NCBI GenBank assembly: GCA_025174535.1
Contig: JALBUN010000012.1
Location: 496,001-560,000 of the forward strand
From: Cantharellus purpuraceus
Taxonomy: Eukaryota > Basidiomycota > Agaricomycetes > Cantharellales > Hydnaceae
Direction: 5' to 3'
DNA: 64,000 nt
Numbering within the stretch: the first letter of the stretch is position 1; every line of letters starts with the position of its first letter. The position numbers and the translations under genes were made by a program. Positions 38,043-47,831 of this stretch are shown here, in pieces. The notes beneath the pieces were generated by a model. The model was not told the DNA's origin. It made no database searches and saw nothing but the letters and a program-made list of their open reading frames with translations.

Positions 38043-38486
38043 AAGCAAGTGCGGAAGCAAAAGTAGGTCTTCAGGATTCATGCGTAGCCCGCCAGTGCAC
38101 GGATATGAAAGCAAGAGTAACGTGCCTCTAGCCAGGGCAGGGTTCTTGCACTGCGTTAGTACAAGGCAATAATGGCAGTGGAAAGGTTACTATTGCATGC
38201 CTTGGCAGTGTCAAGGTGCCAGGTGTGGCCACGTGTGCCAGTGGCGGGGTAGTATCAAGGCATAGCATTTCATACCTCTGAAGGGCGATGTGAATGGAGG
38301 GAAATCTTTCCTGTACATCATGTCATGGATGCCAATGAAGAGCCGTCGAGGCGATACAACGGGGGGGGGCAACCATTGAAACTATCCCCGCATCCGTTTT
38401 GAAGCTCCGCTCGAAACCCTACTCCTCCCTTATACCATTACCACCATCTCCCCCTTCCTGCTAGACCCCCCACCTACACACACGCC
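36914..38486. other. Intergenic region with a hexanucleotide repeat
   Basis: 1.6 kb between divergent genes; open frames here overlap on both strands and lack family content. It includes the (CAGGAG)n tract listed separately and an 11-bp G-run at about 38361-38368. No gene supported. Confidence 0.4.
37948..38062 (+). repeat. (CAGGAG)n hexanucleotide microsatellite
   Basis: About 11 uninterrupted CAGGAG units at 37974-38042 with imperfect units on both sides. It would encode Gln-Glu, Ala-Gly or Arg-Ser repeats on the plus strand and poly-Leu on the minus strand, which explains several spurious frames. Confidence 0.9.
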
Positions 38487-39041
38487 ATGGCGAATAGCGA
38501 CCAGACAACGTACGCGTCTCCCGTTCTGTTTCGCCCCGTCTGCCCGCTGACGACGCGTTGTTCTGCCCTCAAGGGACGCCGCAGCTCCTAATGACGCCCC
38601 CGCGCGCGCTGACGCGCCGCCCAATGCGTCAGCCGAGGAAAAGGGTAAGGGAAAGGTTGTCAGGACCGATGATGCCATGGAAGAGGACGACGACGACGAC
38701 GAAGAGGAGGACGAGGGCGATGATGACGATGAAGTCGAGGACGACGACGAAATGGACGACGTGAGTGCTTGCGTGTCTTTTCGCGCTCATTTTCACGTGT
38801 GTGACGCGTTTGTTGCGTGTCTGTGGGGTGTATTTCGACGTGGGACGTGTTGTCGCTGACCGGTACGCATGCACAGGACGATGAGTATCAAGAAATTGAC
38901 GCTCAGGCAATCCTGCCCCAAGGACGTCGAACTCGCGGCGTCAAAATAGACTATACCTCGCCAGAGGCTTTAAAAAAGGCAGGCCTAGACAACGGTGAGG
39001 ACGCAGACGAGGAGGACGAATTCAAGGATAACACCGCGTAG
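38487..39041 (+). CDS. CHZ1: Histone H2A.Z-H2B chaperone CHZ1
   Basis: Nuclear chaperone that binds H2A.Z-H2B dimers and hands them to the SWR1 remodeller. Three exons (38487-38509, 38574-38760, 38877-39041) give 124 residues. Seen: a long Asp/Glu tract (over 35 acidic residues, about residues 46-82) followed by the CHZ motif EYQEIDAQAILPQGRRTRGV and KIDYTSPEALKKAG, then a second acidic tail ending DEFKDNTA. Length and order match the family. The first exon is only 23 nt of coding sequence. No neighbour is functionally linked. Confidence 0.92.
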
Positions 39042-39421
39042 CCTCCATCGCCACGTACCACGGCGAGCCTTTTTATTCATAAACGCCAGCTATCCTAAAA
39101 GCCTCCATCATATCAACTCCGTGTACAACGTCCTCACGTGTCTCCGTTTTGCTTCTCGTCGTGTCTGTGATCTTTGGTTGATGTAACAGCGGTGTTATTA
39201 TCCTTGGGGTTGTATTGCCCTGTCATTCTCCAAGTGTGCTGTGTGAGAGCAGTACATGCGTGTAACCTACACGTTCCCGTAATTGGGTCACCATACTTTC
39301 CACCACTAAACTGTTCGCGTCCAACTGCTAGTCGCTCATGACTGTGTTGACTGTCGCGCGACCGGCCCACTGGATGGTGCTGCGTGTGGGGTACCAAATA
39401 TCGGTGGTACTCGTGAATATG

Positions 39422-40778
39422 CTACCGCCCTATGGGCAAGCCGTTTTTCAACTTGGAAACACCATTTGCGGGAGGTGGACGCGAATTATTGAGCCGCTGG
39501 AGCGTCTTCATCGGGAATTTTGTCCTGGACAACAGCAATGGTCAAACAAATGTGCCGTATATTCGACGTCCATGACTAACCGGCATGTAGAGCAAACTGG
39601 AACCGGTTGGCAGAAAACTGGTATTGTATCAGAGGGTGGGGAGCTCAATCTGTAGTGGAAAGTCTCACTGCTCAAGCAAACGCTGCAAACGAAACCAATG
39701 TCCACGATATCCTTGTGACAAAAACAAGCGGCACGGAAATCGACCTTGTCTTGTGTTGGTGTCGCGAGGTAGCGTCTCAGTTGAGGGGCAGGGAGGAATG
39801 TCATCTGTGGATATGGATGTTAGGATCTCAGGGTTTCCGGGGTTTGAATTGATTTCGAAACTGACGATGAGGTATTGCAATAATGCCTCTTTGTGTTCAA
39901 GGTAGAGGTATGCGCCGCCCGTCAAGTGTGCGGCTTGCTGGAGAAACACGGTGTCGGGTCCATACAGCTTGCACACATCGATAGTCACTTTCTGCGCAAG
40001 ATCAAACCATCTGTCAATGAGCGCTTCCACTTTTTTTCCATGAAGCAGGGGCGATCACGCACGAGCTTCTGAGCTGAAAATATCGAGTTCATGAGAGGAA
40101 TGTACGATGCGGACAGGTCAGGGGATACGGAGATGATAAGGATGCGGGAATCTGGCGCTTTGGGGGCGTTGGGCGTGAGTTTGGCGGTCACCGTGGATGC
40201 CTGGTTCAATCTGTTGATGTCTGGGAATTCCAGTCATGGTGAAGTGGGAATGCAAATCGTGACACGAGGTTGCTACGTACAACATAGCGCCTTAGTAAGG
40301 GCCCCCACGAGCGCACAGGGAGCTGAGAGTCTGAGCTATAGGATCAGCTGCAAAGGACAGGCTCACAGATACACACCTTCACGCTCCTTGTCGTCAATCT
40401 CGGCCATATGGGTTGCGATCCCTTCCATCACGCTAGCGTCAACTGACCTGAACGGCTGATAGGTGTTCGAGTCGGCCGCTTCTGTTACATCCTCTTGTGG
40501 CGTCTCCATTGAAGAGTAAAGCATCGCACTAGCGTAGAGATGTGATAGCATCGCCTCACGACCAGAACTAGCATATCAAGGACCAACCTCTTCCCAGGCA
40601 GCGCTGCAAAGACAGCCAGAGTGTTCTCATGCTTGCACGCTACATGGGTATTCAAAAACGTAAGCAGGTGCGCTAGGAACGTGCTTAATGACAGTGGATT
40701 CGGCGACAAGGAGCAAGAATGCCATTGAGTGGGAGAGAGATCGACTACCAGAGCAAGATGTGACGGAGAATCGTCCAT
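39422..40778 (-). CDS. TFB4: TFIIH core subunit TFB4 (p34/GTF2H3)
   Basis: Structural subunit of transcription/repair factor TFIIH that pairs with p44/SSL1. Start at 40778 (MDDSPSHLALVVDLSPTQW), the first strand of the von Willebrand A-like fold. Then SRILIISVSPDLSASYIPLM, the VTIDVCKLYGPDTVFLQQAA and HLTGGAYLYLEHKEALLQYL segments, and a C-terminal C4 zinc finger (ACFCHKDIVDIGFVCSVCLS ... VPVCSTC). The last two introns end at TACCAG and GTCCAG and give the C-terminus KLKNGLPIGR with stop 39422-39424. About six exons; intact. Convergent with CHZ1 at 380 bp. Confidence 0.93.
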
Positions 40779-40989
40779 CGGTGTGGCTCTCGTTCTACTC
40801 TTGGATCACGTGACTTTCACGTCCCATGGCTTCGATGATCTCAAATAAGAACGATTCAACTGCTAGGATCCTGCATAGGTCTCATCTCAATGCTATGGTA
40901 TCAGCTATAATCGTCGTACGGTATTAGGGCGACGACCCTCTCGCTGCCTCAGATCTCTTGTAAGAATACTGTACACGTGCACCCACTTC

Positions 40990-42189
40990 CTACACTTTTC
41001 TCCGTCCTCTATTTGACCCAGCTGGGACTTTTCGCTTGCGAAATAGGCTTCCGTTTGATGACGAGTCCATAGGTAGTGGATCGGGATCCGTTGGCTCCTC
41101 CTTCTTCAACACCTCACCATCGGCATCTCGTGATGAGGGCGCGACCGGATCAGCTTCGCATTCGGCGCCCCTTTCAAGCACTTCAGCAGTCGCATCATAT
41201 TTCGGTTTCTCATCCACGGGGGCATCGTCAGCCCGTAGGGGCGCAGTACTTGGTACCTCCCCTTCCAGTTGATCTTCTCCAGCCCATTTCCACTCTCGAC
41301 GTGTCCACGAGGGCTTTTCTGTTGCCGTTGGCAGCGTGTCATGGACCTCAGACCTAGTGCTTGCTTGTGCGACGTCCCCTCCCAGAACTGGTCCACTGGC
41401 AGCCGGCAGCCGGGGCGGCGTCGCAACAATTTTGACCGTCGCCTCCCCTTCAGCGTCTCGTTGGACCCGTGGTTTGACTCGAATGACTCCAGGCTCATAT
41501 ATTTCACCCAAACCCACTGCAGCCGTCTTCCTGCGCACCTTAAATCGTCGCGTATCATCCTCATCTGGAGGATTCTCCTCACGTTTCCGCACTTCCCCAA
41601 CAGCGACCTCCTGCTCCACCTTCACACCCTCCACACCCTCCACAGGAGGGCTCGCCTCTGGTAGTGGTGGAGGCGGCGGCATTACAGCAACCCAATCACC
41701 AGCTCGACCTTCACTCTGTCTAACCTTTGCCTCCTCGATGAGACGGTCAACGTCGGGGTCGCTGATACCCAGAGACGCCGCAGTCGTGTAGTTCGCGTAC
41801 GGATCCAAAGGTTTTGGAGGAGGAGGCTTGGGTTTAGCGGCGGGGGCGGATGCAGCAGCTGCAGACGACGAGGAGGAGGCAGCAACATGTCCAGCCCCGA
41901 TGTCGAGTGCGTACGCTGCCTGCGCTGCCTGCTCCACCCGCTTCATCTCTCTCTTCTCCTCTTCACTGTCGTTCTTTTGCTTGACGCGGGACTTGTAAAG
42001 ACTTCTGATAAACCTGTCTTTATTTCCCTTGTGGCGGAGACCGTTCTCGTGCTGTGATCTAGAAGGTGCATCGTCGGCAATGTAGATTTCGCAGTATTGG
42101 CACTTTGAAGAACTGTCAGCTCTCCGTATGACACCAACGGGGACAAGACTCACCCAATACTTCTTCTTAGAGACCCAGTATTCTGACAT
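40990..42189 (-). CDS. U1-type zinc-finger splicing protein of the WBP4/FBP21 type
   Basis: Pre-mRNA splicing factor-like protein. Two exons (42189-42154 and 42102-40990) give 382 residues. The N-terminus MSEYWVSKKKYW joins after the intron to CQYCEIYIADDAPSRSQHEN, forming a matrin/U1-type C2H2 finger with HxxGLRHKGN. A KKREMKRVEQAAQAAYA-like helix and an Ala/Pro-rich linker follow; the rest is charged and disordered, ending RKRKVPAGSNRGRRKV. No WW domains are seen, unlike vertebrate WBP4. The intron (42103-42153, 51 nt) has no stop and is a multiple of three, so unspliced RNA would read through, inserting 17 residues inside the zinc finger. Start at the second candidate codon, the first real ATG. 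Confidence 0.87.
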   Translation of the reverse strand: MSEYWVSKKKYWVSLVPVGVIRRADSSSKCQYCEIYIADDAPSRSQHENGLRHKGNKDRFIRSLYKSRVKQKNDSEEEKREMKRVEQAAQAAYALDIGAGHVAASSSSSAAAASAPAAKPKPPPPKPLDPYANYTTAASLGISDPDVDRLIEEAKVRQSEGRAGDWVAVMPPPPPLPEASPPVEGVEGVKVEQEVAVGEVRKREENPPDEDDTRRFKVRRKTAAVGLGEIYEPGVIRVKPRVQRDAEGEATVKIVATPPRLPAASGPVLGGDVAQASTRSEVHDTLPTATEKPSWTRREWKWAGEDQLEGEVPSTAPLRADDAPVDEKPKYDATAEVLERGAECEADPVAPSSRDADGEVLKKEEPTDPDPLPMDSSSNGSLFRKRKVPAGSNRGRRKV

Positions 42190-42814
42190 TGTCAACGGAG
42201 TCGGTTCTGTAGGTTGCTTTCAGATCTAGAGAAGATTTCCTCTTTTACAACACGGCCGGCAAGGAAAGAAGGTCACGTGATTACTCCATCACCGCGGATG
42301 ATTATGTAATACGCAGGCTCTGCGATCTTTTAGGTAGGTCAGAATTTCTTACTGTCCTCAAGTGCAACTTACCGTTTGAAAAACTGATTTGGACATGGAC
42401 ATCCGTCTTTCAAGCCTGCCATGTTTCAACGTTCAGCTTGTACTCTCCTAGAAAAGTTCTCGAGATAAACGGAGACTAAGCTGCAAGGTATCAACAATCG
42501 TACTTGAGGAGGTCGCTGTGACAATCCCGTTAGCAAGGTTACGTTGAGTGCTTGAGCCCTAGGAATCTTTCATGCCACCTCCTTGGCTTAATTTTGTAGG
42601 ATTTTGCATCTGGAACCTTGGAATGACCTATTTTTCAGGAATTTTGATGGTCCCCTAGTCTGACTATTAAATTCGTGTCTTTTGGGTGGGGAGGGGGTGA
42701 AATCTTCATATAGACCTGAAAATTTTTGTCGGTCCATGCATGGGAAGGTAACGTCATCAATGCCACGTCCACTCAGAGGTTTCCCCTAGCCCTTCGTCTA
42801 CGTACGCTCGCACC
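42190..42814. promoter_or_regulatory. Divergent intergenic region
   Basis: 625 bp between the WBP4-type gene (-) and the small unknown gene (+). No gene or repeat recognised; a G-run (GGGGAGGGGG) occurs at about 42689. Confidence 0.4.
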
Positions 42815-43382
42815 ATGAGCTCAGGCCTCACTATTGTCGCAGTATTGCAATACTATACGTCACACCCCCGGCCCATGCCACCGAGGATGCATGGTTCGTT
42901 GCATGTTGTGTTCCCCATAGACAAAATTCCCGTGTATAGCTCCTTGTACAGGTACGGCCCCCGGACCACCATACTCACAACTCTATTCCCTGATGATCAA
43001 GGTTTTGTGGTCACTCTTCAACTCCGTCCCCCCGAGGACAGCGAGAGCCACATCCCCGGCTTCGTTGTCGAAGGCATAAAGCTGACCTCTCCACCTATTA
43101 CCTTGCGTACAGTTCTTGTCGTCAAGGTCAAGAATAGCTAGCATTGGCCTAGTGGAATCCCTGCATTGAATCGACAGATATCAAGGCAAGACTGATGTTG
43201 CCTTTGCTGGCACAGTGCACACCAAAGTTTACTGGATTGGCTCTATCGGACCCCACTGGAGGTATGGTGGGGAGGACAACGGGCAGAGTCCTGTGCCTCT
43301 CATTGGTTGGCATGATACCACCCGTGATGCAGCCTCGTATGCGGATCTGCAGAAATTGGTAGAGTTAGTTTCCGCGTTATGA
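42815..43382 (+). CDS. Hypothetical small protein (162 aa)
   Basis: Two exons (42815-43106 and 43186-43382) joined by an intron with donor C|GTACAG and acceptor ATCAAG give a continuous 162-residue frame. The first exon begins MSSGLTIVAVLQYYTSHPRP; the second contains FAGTVHTKVYWIGSIGPHWR and ends LQKLVELVSAL. The second exon is open for 65 codons and looks coding (Trp, Tyr and Gly pattern). No signal peptide or family recognised. Function unknown. Splicing is inferred from frame only. Confidence 0.55.
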
Positions 43383-44547
43383 GTGGGTCGGTTACAATCA
43401 TTTCCCCTGACATATTATGCCGATTTGATTAGTTTGAATATCCATGTGGAATTGGTCTAGTTAGTTGTAGAATGGACTGTAAAGCTTTGCAATTGTATTG
43501 TGAATCGTAATTACAACCGAGGGACCAGCAAAACCTGATTACCTATCAAGAGCAACTGAGAAGCCACTAAGTCTAGCGTCTATACTGTATATATAGAGCT
43601 AGACAGCTGTATGGACGTGAAATAGCTATGGAGTTCACATGTTTTTCATCCGCATCGTCGGCTGTGTTCTGACTGGGATATATCATTGTCCCATACGGTA
43701 CGCAAGTACTCGCTAGTAAGTGGCTGTAGTAGCCTAATCGATTCTTCGAGCTGCAATACAAAAAACCTCATCAAAGCATCCCACAGCTCTTCGGAGTCTT
43801 CAGCGCACCAGCTTCAGAGCCTTAATTTTACCAGCGCATATGAAACGACAATCACTATGCTCGCATTTGCCAATACACCCAACATCGGCGTCCACATCTA
43901 CCATGACTCTGGTAGACGCCGACCCGTGTAATGATGCATGATGCCAGCGGCTCGCATTCAAGAGAATCGCGTTCGCTAGTACCATAATGGTTTGTCCATG
44001 CTGGTGCTCAATCCGGCACTTGGTAGAAAGTGGCAGTGGTCCCCGAGAGCTCGAGTCATATATTAGTCAGCTTGGAATCAGGAGAAACCCTTTGAAAGGG
44101 CCCCAGCTAAGTAGGCTCCACATAAACCTAGCTGTATATGTTTTCAGCTCATTAATGTTCTATATGTACCTCTAATTATGTCTAAAATAATGGAATCAGA
44201 GCCTTCCCACTGGTAGCATAATGTGATGGCCGCTAATAAGACCAAATACAATAACGGTACAATAACGGTTTTTCACTGGCGTTTGTTCTGCCAGGAACGT
44301 CAGGCAACGCCCTACTAATATATATATACAAATGGTAAACCCCTATAACATCCGAGACCTCCTTACTCATCACATGGCCTGTGCGTAGCCCGTACTCCGA
44401 CCCGCGCTCTGACACATAAGCTCAGATCTGCATAACAGACGCTCAAAGGCAACGGGTGTCGCCGAGTTGTTGGGCAACTGCAATTCCACCTTTCTAAGTC
44501 CGACATACATCTGCAACTGCAGCCAGCAAAGTTAAGTCTCTTTCACT
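43383..44547. other. Intergenic region upstream of RPS23
   Basis: 1.2 kb with the unknown gene's 3' UTR and the ribosomal protein promoter. Short frames at 43686-43985 show no family content. Nothing else recognised. Confidence 0.4.
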
Positions 44548-45145
44548 ATGGGATCCAACAAACCTCGCGGACTCCAGGCAGCTCGCAAGCTACGCAATGA
44601 TCGTCGTGAAAACCGCTGGGTCAGTTTTGGGCCTGTTATATATTATATTTATTCGCTGACAACCCTACCACAGGCCGACAAGAGCTACAAAAAGCGGGCT
44701 CTCGGAAACTTCTACAAAACCTCACCAACGGGAGGCTCTTCGCATGCTAAAGGCATCGTTTTGGAGAAGGTTGGCGTTGAGGCCAAGCAGCCGAACTCTG
44801 CCATCCGGAAATGTGTCAGGGTGCAGCTAATCAAGAATGGGAAGAAAGTCACGGCTTTCGTCCCTGTACGTGTCTTTGCCATTGTTTCTGCTAATAAGGT
44901 TTAATGGATGGTAGAATGATGGTTGCTTGAACTTTGTGGATGAAAATGACGAAGTCTTGATTTCGGGTTTCGGTCGTAGTGGTAAGGCAAAGGGTGATAT
45001 TCCTGGTGTTCGTTTCAAGGTCGTGAAGGTGTCTGGTGTCGGTCTGCTCGCCTTGTGGAAGGAGAAAAAGGTAACAATTGCTATTTAGACTCCTTTCTGG
45101 ATATCTATTGATGTCATTCACGCGCAGGAGAAGCCTCGTTCGTAG
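44548..45145 (+). CDS. RPS23: 40S ribosomal protein uS12 (RPS23)
   Basis: Decoding-centre protein of the small ribosomal subunit. Four exons (44548-44619, 44674-44865, 44915-45070, 45128-45145) give 145 residues, exactly the yeast length. Seen: [40 protein letters not shown], the loop [13 protein letters not shown] whose Pro is hydroxylated in yeast and animals, [14 protein letters not shown], and the C-terminus KEKPRS. The last exon codes for only five residues plus the stop. Intact; no neighbouring ribosomal gene. Confidence 0.97.
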
Positions 45146-45358
45146 ATTCGCAGTACCGTGTCGCCGCGATATATGAGGTCCTTTATTGCTATAACCCATG
45201 GCTACTTTTGCATGTCTGTTATGCATCTTCAAATTCATACGCTCAGCGAATCTATTCACAAGCATGACTATAACTACAGTCGCTGAATGCTTGTCATACT
45301 TTTGAGTTGAGATTTATGCTACAGTTTTTACTTCGAAGATGCATGAGTGCGTCCATTC

Positions 45359-47302
45359 TCAAACTGATATCCCCCGTCCTTCCAGATACCGCTTGAGGTC
45401 TGTCACAAGCTCCACTTGCTCCTCAAGAGTGAGCCCTGAGACTATTGTTTGTATCACTGATCCGACAGTAACGTGGTGCTCGCGGATCAGACTGCTGTAA
45501 TAGACATAGCTGAACATGCCCATGAGAAATCTAGACCGACGATGTTAGCCATACACACTTGACAGTCATTGGCTATGCGCACTGGCAATCCATTCGGTCG
45601 GTCATCCCTCCGTGACCGGGGATGCTATCTCCGAAGTCCTTGATGTCAAACGCGCGCTTGAAACCCGAGGCAAAAAAACCTCCGAAGGGTGCTACGAGAG
45701 ATGCAAATGTGGCCATGACCAAGAGATGAAATTGGTATGGGGCATAAGGAATCTTTGTCACTGGATGACGGAGCTAAAGGTGTGACGCGTGAACATAAGC
45801 GTCGCAGTGGTACTTTAAGAAGCTTACGAGCGAGGAGAGTGCAAACCTCAGAGGAGGCCAAATTTCCCACTCCTTCCACACAAACACCGGGTTTGGTTCG
45901 CATGAGACCGAAGAAAGCACCGAAACACCAAGATCCTTGACGGGACAAATCATGTAGTCGTATCTCATGAACAGCGTTCCCCACTGTCAGATACATGAGG
46001 CTTCATGTGATGAATGAAGGAACAAACGGCTCGCGCACCACTAAACTGAAAATCAAGGTGCTGAAAAAGGCACCCACGAAACCCTCCACAGTCTTCTTAG
46101 GCGAGAGCTTGATGAGGGGCGTGCGACCAAGAGTGATTCCTAATCGTGCTATATCAATGATCCCCGATCATGAAAATACGTACGTTCTCCCTCACCCCAT
46201 ATATACGCGAAAACATCATTGCAGATCACAAGGGAAGCCGGAACCCAGAACCAAATTAGACCCTGCCAGCGAAAGGTCAAACAAAAGTCATATCGTGGGA
46301 TATCATGATTCACCTCCAGAATATTATTGACGATGAAGTGGCTAAAACCGATCACAGTTGATTAGGATATTATAGCAAGAGATGAAACCATACCTAGAAA
46401 CCACGATGACGAGCAAGCTCATATGAACCCAACAGAACATGCCAAACTGCTGTTTGAGATATTGCTTCTTCAGTGAGGCCACGAAACCCACAAACCCTAG
46501 GGAAGGATCAGTTAAACCACAGACGCTCCTGTAGATACATACAGACCGATGGTATATAACATGAAACTGATGAGACGATGGTTTGTAGCAAATGGAAGGA
46601 ATAGCACATCTGCAAACATGACATGCTAGCCGGAGTCAACTCACAGCGCCTCTAAATGGATACCAAATGGCGACGAACTTTGAAGTAATAGATAATGCTC
46701 TCCCCGTACAGAAAGTAATTCGTGACGGCGAAAAAGTACCAGTTCAAGGTCTTCCTCCAAGGATCTTTGCTCTCGCTTTCCCCGCGAAGTGTGAACAACG
46801 AAGTGACCTCCCTGTAAACTACCGACTGGCAAAGCAATACAAGAATGATCATGTACGCGTGTCCCATCGCAAGCAGTGCTATAAAAGTGGAGATCATGAC
46901 GCTAATAGAACAAAAACGAGCATAGGGGAGCCTACTTAGGAACCCAGATATCATAATTAAAGTCCACAGTGTGCGAGTGCTGACGTTCCTCAATTTTTTT
47001 GCCTTTTCTTCTTCTGCAGTTTGCTGGGATGGTGGGGGAAGGACTGTATCATCAACAATGTCTTCAGGATAACCTGCATCTGCAAGTTCTACTTTAGATT
47101 CCTTCCGTAGAGGATTCGAAGTCAAGTCCTGAGATGCTTTTCGCTTGCGCACAATTGGTGCTTCGGATGGGGTGGGAAGTGGAGGTAAGTTAGGTTGGAA
47201 TGTAGTTGCAGTTGTAGGGGGGGATCGAGACCTAGTGCGGAGTGCTCCCAGACTCATAGGAACAGGGGCTGTCACAGAAGAGTGAACGGAGGAGGATGAC
47301 AT
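45359..47302 (-). CDS. CDS1: Phosphatidate cytidylyltransferase (CDP-diacylglycerol synthase) CDS1
   Basis: Makes CDP-diacylglycerol from phosphatidate and CTP in the ER, the precursor of phosphatidylinositol, phosphatidylserine and cardiolipin. Start at 47302 ([20 protein letters not shown]). A ~120-residue disordered N-terminus precedes multiple TM helices: [49 protein letters not shown], and [16 protein letters not shown]. The family signature [20 protein letters not shown] plus TDRMD is at about 45600-45660. The C-terminus is LEGRGISV with TGA at 45359. About nine introns. Length near 470 residues fits fungal CDS1. The ATG lies 5 nt after the stop codon of the next gene upstream on the same strand. 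Confidence 0.94.
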
Positions 47303-47307
47303 CAGGG

Positions 47308-47712
47308 TTAAGGTGAGGGCCCACCCGTTGAATTCATTTCGATGGAGCCGTTAGGCTTTCGCACGATCTCATCAGCGATTTCAACAGGATTTGACTTTGA
47401 GCCTGTCAGAGGTTTCGCTTCGTCCTGAAGGTGCTGTTGTTGTAAGCGAGCAGCTTTGGCCGCCCGTTTTTGCGCTGTTTTCGAGGGTTTCGTGTCTTTT
47501 ATTCTGTGGAATCCAATATATAGTGAGAAGATGGTCATATACAAACGAACGCACGCCTCGATGACATGCGGCTCTTCGCGTGATTCTTCCTCTTGTTGTC
47601 CTTCCTCTTCAGGCTCAGTGTCATCATCAGTGGTTGGAGCAAGCAGCTCAAATGCTGTTCGAGATACAAACGAGGGGCGACCTTGCGCTATTTCCGGCTT
47701 GCGTGTGCTCAT
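47308..47712 (-). CDS. Hypothetical small charged protein (117 aa) immediately upstream of CDS1
   Basis: Two exons (47712-47555 and 47503-47308) with a 51-nt intron (GTGCGT...CCACAG) give MSTRKPEIAQGRPSFVSRTA, an acidic Glu/Gln-rich segment, then DTKPSKTAQKRAAKAARLQQ and a C-terminus NSTGGPSP. The frame is open across the unspliced intron too. No family recognised; composition suggests a soluble, largely disordered protein. The TAA (47310-47308) is followed by 5 nt and then the CDS1 ATG, which leaves no room for a separate promoter, so the two may share a transcript or this may be a long upstream ORF. Confidence 0.6.
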   Translation of the reverse strand: MSTRKPEIAQGRPSFVSRTAFELLAPTTDDDTEPEEEGQQEEESREEPHVIEACVRLYMTIFSLYIGFHRIKDTKPSKTAQKRAAKAARLQQQHLQDEAKPLTGSKSNPVEIADEIVRKPNGSIEMNSTGGPSP

Positions 47713-47831
47713 ACTGTGGATGTGGCAATGGCACTGAAGCCACCGAATGCGCACGTGAAAGGAATATTGGTTCCGCGATCTGCCACATGGCCAGCCCAGA
47801 GTCTCGCTATCAATCCCTGATATATTATAAG

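Noticed and set aside
37782..38172. Overlapping frames rich in EQ, AG, RS or poly-Leu
   Set aside because: Products of the (CAGGAG)n microsatellite; no frame continues into protein-like sequence.
41036..41791. Plus-strand frames across the WBP4-type gene
   Set aside because: Shadows of its long disordered minus-strand exon.
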